NCBI GenBank assembly: GCA_009691315.1 | Contig: SICT01000046.1 | Coordinates: forward strand, 1 to 8,262 | Origin: Candidatus Uhrbacteria bacterium | GTDB taxonomy: Bacteria > Patescibacteriota > Patescibacteriia > 2-12-FULL-60-25 | DNA length: 8,262 nt | Reading direction: 5' to 3' | Shown here: positions 5,985 to 8,262 of the stretch, piece after piece | Numbering within the stretch: position 1 is the stretch's first letter | How the letters are laid out: each line of letters starts with the position of its first letter | Notes under the pieces: generated by a model | Told to the model about the DNA's origin: nothing | Databases searched by the model: none | Seen by the model: only the letters and a program-made list of their open reading frames with translations | Position numbers and translations under genes: made by a program

Positions 5985-6157
5985 TTAAATTGTTTTGCAA
6001 TATTGATAATAATTTACAAAATCCTAACATAAAAGCCATCATGCGAAAACTTTTGTGCTAGGGGCTTCCGATCCTGCACAGGGGCTGATTCTCTTTTAAA
6101 ATTATATACAAACCTTTCTTGAGCCCTTCGACGGACCATTCGATTGTATGTCGACCC
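5985..6157. other. 173-nt intergenic region with repeated AGGGGCT words
   Basis: No gene is seen. AGGGGCT, the core of the 29-nt repeat, occurs twice more here in the same orientation (near 6060 and 6080) without the rest of the element. The first lies in an imperfect hairpin closed by GTGC and GCAC. A consensus TATAAT on the minus strand (plus 6101-6106) could be a -10 box for the gene starting at 5984, but no good -35 lies at the right distance. Confidence 0.4.
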
Positions 6158-6589
6158 TTATCTTATTATAGCTACTATAAAATTAAATAGCTTATTTTTA
6201 TCGTCATGATATTGGACAATCAACTCTTCCCAAAAATAATCTTTATTAGTTTCAAAATAATCTGAAAAATTATTTATATTTAAACCAAATGTTTTTATCT
6301 TCGTCATGATACCAAGAGCGCCACATGCATAACCAAGCATTAAACTCACGAATGCTCCATCCAAAAAATAAACAAAAAAGGCTGCTGTGATGGCAAGAAG
6401 AATAAAAATCTGAATAGATAATGCCACGAGGTAACTAGGAATTATGCGGTTAGTTTTTAATAAGGATTTTTTTTCAAGTGTTTTGGTCAGCGGAATGGCA
6501 AAAATTGTTATTAGAAGAATATTGCTGATGGTAAATGAAAATATTAAACAACCTAAGATTATTACTATGGTGGCGATTATGAACGTCAT
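6158..6589 (-). CDS. Small integral membrane protein, unknown family
   Basis: The 143 residues are mostly hydrophobic, with segments near 2-33, probably two helices with a short turn, then 51-72 and about 78-95. A polar C-terminal part of about 45 residues (for example NNFSDYFETNKDYFWEEL) presumably lies in the cytoplasm. The start ATG overlaps the stop of the preceding gene as ATGA (6586-6589), so the two are translated as a coupled pair. It is the last gene of the minus-strand run that begins beyond the right edge. It is strongly AT-rich with many Ile, Phe, Lys and Asn codons, unlike the left part of the window. I see no catalytic motif. Confidence 0.68.
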   Translation of the reverse strand: MTFIIATIVIILGCLIFSFTISNILLITIFAIPLTKTLEKKSLLKTNRIIPSYLVALSIQIFILLAITAAFFVYFLDGAFVSLMLGYACGALGIMTKIKTFGLNINNFSDYFETNKDYFWEELIVQYHDDKNKLFNFIVAIIR

Positions 6590-6957
6590 GGCGGTGTTTT
6601 ACCTAGTTCTTTTTTATCTTGAATGCTCTTGCCCTTCATCAACATTAAACCTACCAACCAAGTGATAACGCCGCTATATATTCCTATTGATTTGAATGCA
6701 TCAAGAAGCTCCGCACCTACAGGAACAAAATAAGATTTACCGTATTTCACGCAGTTCTCCTCTTCATCGAATCTGCCCGAGGAAGCAAATTCAAGGCATG
6801 TAGTTTTTTTAATCATTAAGCCATTTGTAGAAATGGAAGGAAGTATTTTTATTGTTGAAAACAAAAATAAAGAAGCCCAAATAATTATCCAATAAATCAG
6901 TATCCTTAAAGGATATTGCTTGGTTTTTTCTGGAAGAAATTTAATTTCAAAATGCAT
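6586..6957 (-). CDS. Small membrane protein with an extracytoplasmic loop, unknown family
   Basis: This 123-residue protein has two likely membrane helices, near 18-38 and 88-106. Between them lies a polar region holding two cysteines (Cys54, and Cys69 in EEENCVKYG) that could be disulphide-bonded outside the membrane. The C-terminus is basic (KGKSIQDKKELGK), as expected for a cytoplasmic tail. The start lies 3 nt after the stop of the gene upstream. A GGAG inside that gene's end, about 11 nt before the ATG, could serve as ribosome site. Its own stop overlaps the next start as ATGA. The helix-loop-helix layout with a cysteine pair is seen in many unrelated small proteins and does not reveal a function. 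Confidence 0.65.
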   Translation of the reverse strand: MHFEIKFLPEKTKQYPLRILIYWIIIWASLFLFSTIKILPSISTNGLMIKKTTCLEFASSGRFDEEENCVKYGKSYFVPVGAELLDAFKSIGIYSGVITWLVGLMLMKGKSIQDKKELGKTPP

Positions 6958-6960
6958 ATA

Positions 6961-7206
6961 TTAATCATCTCCAATATCGGCATCGGGCAAATCCTTCAAG
7001 ATGTGACGCCATCTACCAATAACTTGTTTCTTTCTCATTTCTTTTTTATACATAATAAGAGCAGGTACACCACAAACTAATTCACTATGGGTAAGGTTCT
7101 TATTAAGAAAAAACTTATCTGGGATGGAGACAAAAAATGATTTGATTTTCTTTACTAGAGTAATCATGTATTTTCTATAAACCGTGATTATGTAAGAAGG
7201 TCTCAT
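6961..7206 (-). CDS. Small basic protein, unknown family
   Basis: This 81-residue protein has no clear membrane helix. It has a basic N-terminal part (KYMITLVKKIKSFF), a central VCGVPALIMYKKEMRKK and an acidic tail (DLPDADIGDD). The ATG at 7206 lacks a Shine-Dalgarno site. An internal ATG at 7167 would give a 68-residue protein, and nothing in the sequence decides between them. It is preceded by a 54-nt gap and followed 3 nt later by the next gene, so it belongs to the same minus-strand run. It may be a fragment of a larger gene, since it has no recognisable fold. Its place in a tight array is the main support that it is expressed. Confidence 0.5.
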   Translation of the reverse strand: MRPSYIITVYRKYMITLVKKIKSFFVSIPDKFFLNKNLTHSELVCGVPALIMYKKEMRKKQVIGRWRHILKDLPDADIGDD

Positions 7207-7260
7207 ATTACTCGAGCGTCAGTCGTTTTGAAGCATAAAGCCACCTTCGCTTAGAGAGGT

Positions 7261-7572
7261 TTATTTTTTAAAAGCCTCCACAATTTGAGTCGTCACGTCT
7301 TTGCCTCCACCTATATTTGTCGCAATAGCTCCAACAGTATAGATGGGACCCCATGGGAAACCCCACCACCCGAGAAATAATGAAAGCAGCGTATACGGCA
7401 ATCCCAGCATGAAGGGACTCTCACTACTTTTAATAAAATGTACATCAGAAGAACGACGGAAGGTCATTATGAGTATCGAAATGCAATACTGGAAAACAAC
7501 GAACTTTCCGCCCTGCTTTAACTCTATCTCAATTTGAGCATCGCTCAATCCCTCCAATCCTTTTACGGGCAT
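7261..7572 (-). CDS. Small membrane protein with a WWGFPWGPIYT motif
   Basis: The 103 residues begin with a short soluble part (about 1-23, with GLSDAQIEIEL). They continue through hydrophobic segments near 24-39 and 53-70, then the striking GWWGFPWGPIYT (about 68-79) and a C-terminal NIGGGKDVTTQIVEAFKK. I recall the motif GWWGxPWGPIxT followed by GGKDVT from short uncharacterised bacterial membrane proteins, but I cannot name the family with certainty. The gene starts 5 nt after the stop of its upstream neighbour and has no clear Shine-Dalgarno site. The motif and the C-terminal tail look conserved, so I believe the gene is real. Its function is not known to me. Confidence 0.68.
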   Translation of the reverse strand: MPVKGLEGLSDAQIEIELKQGGKFVVFQYCISILIMTFRRSSDVHFIKSSESPFMLGLPYTLLSLFLGWWGFPWGPIYTVGAIATNIGGGKDVTTQIVEAFKK

Positions 7573-7577
7573 AATTT

Positions 7578-7895
7578 CTATAGACTAGGCTTATTTTTAA
7601 TACTCTTTAGATAGCGATAGAAATAAATAGCAGCAACTATATCGGCCACAATCCAAATTGGACTAAAGAAAAGGTGCACCGGTACAACTGGATTAAAAAG
7701 TATTGCTATAACGAGAAAATACCAAAATGCCTTAGGCTGTTCTTTGCCCTTAAAATAATTCTTTTTAGAGTAATAGGCTGCGGCAATACAAACTGGTATC
7801 TTGCCTAGCATGTAGATCGGATAAGACCATGGAAATATAGTCAGAATCAATACCGTGATTGCCAACTTAGCAGGCCATGCCTCCTGGTGTGTCAT
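7578..7895 (-). CDS. Small membrane protein resembling DUF6804-type proteins
   Basis: This 105-residue protein has predicted membrane segments near 9-30, 32-44 (short) and 61-95. The stretch FNPVVPVHLFFSPIWIVADI (about 68-87) resembles the NPxxPxxLxxxxWxxIDI pattern that I recall from the uncharacterised DUF6804 family of small membrane proteins. The assignment is from memory and was not searched. The ATG overlaps the stop of the upstream gene as ATGA (7892-7895), so the two are translationally coupled. The next gene begins 5 nt after its stop. The C-terminus is basic (YRYLKSIKNKPSL). No enzymatic motif is visible. Confidence 0.68.
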   Translation of the reverse strand: MTHQEAWPAKLAITVLILTIFPWSYPIYMLGKIPVCIAAAYYSKKNYFKGKEQPKAFWYFLVIAILFNPVVPVHLFFSPIWIVADIVAAIYFYRYLKSIKNKPSL

Positions 7896-8262
7896 CGGAG
7901 TTCAAAATTATTTACAAATAGCTCAAAATCTGGCTTCGGTGAAGCGGCCGAAAAATAATCAACCATGATGTTGTAAATCCTGTTCTCATTCATCAGCAAG
8001 ACACCATCCAATCTTTCGTTACCCACCTCAATCTCGTATTGCAACGCATCCTTGTTTAGCAAGTTAGTTTTTCTTGAAGAAATTAGGCGACCATTTTTTG
8101 AATTATTAACCATTCCGTTCATCATCGCCTCCAATCCGCCCGCAACATCGTACTCAGAGCCCGTTTCATCCATACGGGGGTCGGCATACTTATATACGAA
8201 TACGTAGTAGCTTGCACCAGAATCAGCACTTAAATAGGTAAGCGTGGTCAAATCATATCCAT
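7892..8262 (-). CDS. C-terminal part of an unrecognised protein, cut by the right window edge
   Basis: The reading frame is open to the window edge. The TTG at 8251 is not needed as a start, because the codons before it (reading GYD) contain no stop, so the gene very probably begins outside. About 123 residues are visible. They form alternating beta-like strands (SYYVFVYKYAD, DALQYEIEVG, GVLLMNENRIYNIMVDY) and end in FELFVNNFELR. This ending resembles the Y-x-I...F-x-x-S/N-F-x-L close of small PsbP/DUF1795-like or lipoprotein-like domains that I recall; this is a weak resemblance. It is the first visible gene of the minus-strand array and overlaps the next by ATGA. A signal peptide, if present, would lie outside the window. 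Confidence 0.62.
   Translation of the reverse strand, partial: GYDLTTLTYLSADSGASYYVFVYKYADPRMDETGSEYDVAGGLEAMMNGMVNNSKNGRLISSRKTNLLNKDALQYEIEVGNERLDGVLLMNENRIYNIMVDYFSAASPKPDFELFVNNFELR

Noticed and set aside
6079..6092. tmRNA (ssrA) start, because GGGGCTGATTCT matches the 5' end of known tmRNA
   Set aside because: The match stops after 12 nt. No tag reading frame, pseudoknots or T-arm and CCA end follow within the next few hundred bases.
6116..6160. Part of a dispersed CCCTTCGAC-type repeat seen in many genomes
   Set aside because: CCCTTCGAC and a later TCGACCCT are present, but the usual palindromic arrangement is absent, so the resemblance is too short to call.
7892..8251. A complete 119-codon gene starting with TTG at 8251
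   Set aside because: The frame stays open to the edge of the window and there is no Shine-Dalgarno site before the TTG. A truncated longer gene is more likely.

Overview
The window reads as bacterial accessory DNA next to a GC-rich chromosomal gene. Standard stop codons are used, and TGA serves as a stop in several genes. Starts include GTG and TTG. Clear Shine-Dalgarno sites occur in the GC-rich left part, and few occur in the AT-rich right part. I cannot assign a taxon. The gene density, many small membrane proteins and sparse Shine-Dalgarno sites would suit a Patescibacteria-type genome, but that is only an impression.

Layout. (1) 1-521, minus: the N-terminal 173 residues of a PlsC-type acyltransferase, cut by the window edge, with a good promoter and RBS. 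(2) 522-907: a non-coding stretch holding a hairpin and the first copy of a 29-nt repeat that looks like a tRNA 3' end read on the minus strand. (3) 908-3786, plus: a tight three-gene operon of a radical SAM enzyme, an aspartate-carbamoyltransferase (PyrB) homologue and an NAD-synthetase (NadE) homologue. The last two overlap by 14 nt. (4) 3781-5202, minus: an ATP-grasp protein that converges on the operon, with a 6-nt overlap at TTATAA. (5) 5247-5508: a doubtful small ORF, a strong bidirectional hairpin terminator and the second copy of the 29-nt repeat. (6) 5520-8262, minus: an AT-rich run of short, mostly membrane-embedded proteins. Several overlap by ATGA, and the last is cut by the right edge.

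The most interesting part is 785-5479. The PyrB homologue keeps the carbamoyl-phosphate residues. It has lost the two residues that hold the aspartate side (E. coli R229 and Q231, here Gly and Ala) and the 80s-loop lysine K84 (here Ala). The NadE homologue keeps its ATP pyrophosphatase loop but has diverged where NadE binds deamido-NAD. With a radical SAM enzyme and an ATP-grasp ligase beside them, these look like parts of an uncharacterised small-molecule or modification pathway, not pyrimidine and NAD housekeeping. Its product cannot be read from the sequence.

This four-gene block lies between two direct copies of a hairpin plus tRNA-3'-end-like repeat, which suggests a cassette or island. 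Base composition also changes sharply inside the PyrB-like gene near 2160, from about 60% GC before to about 43% after. It falls further in the membrane-protein region.
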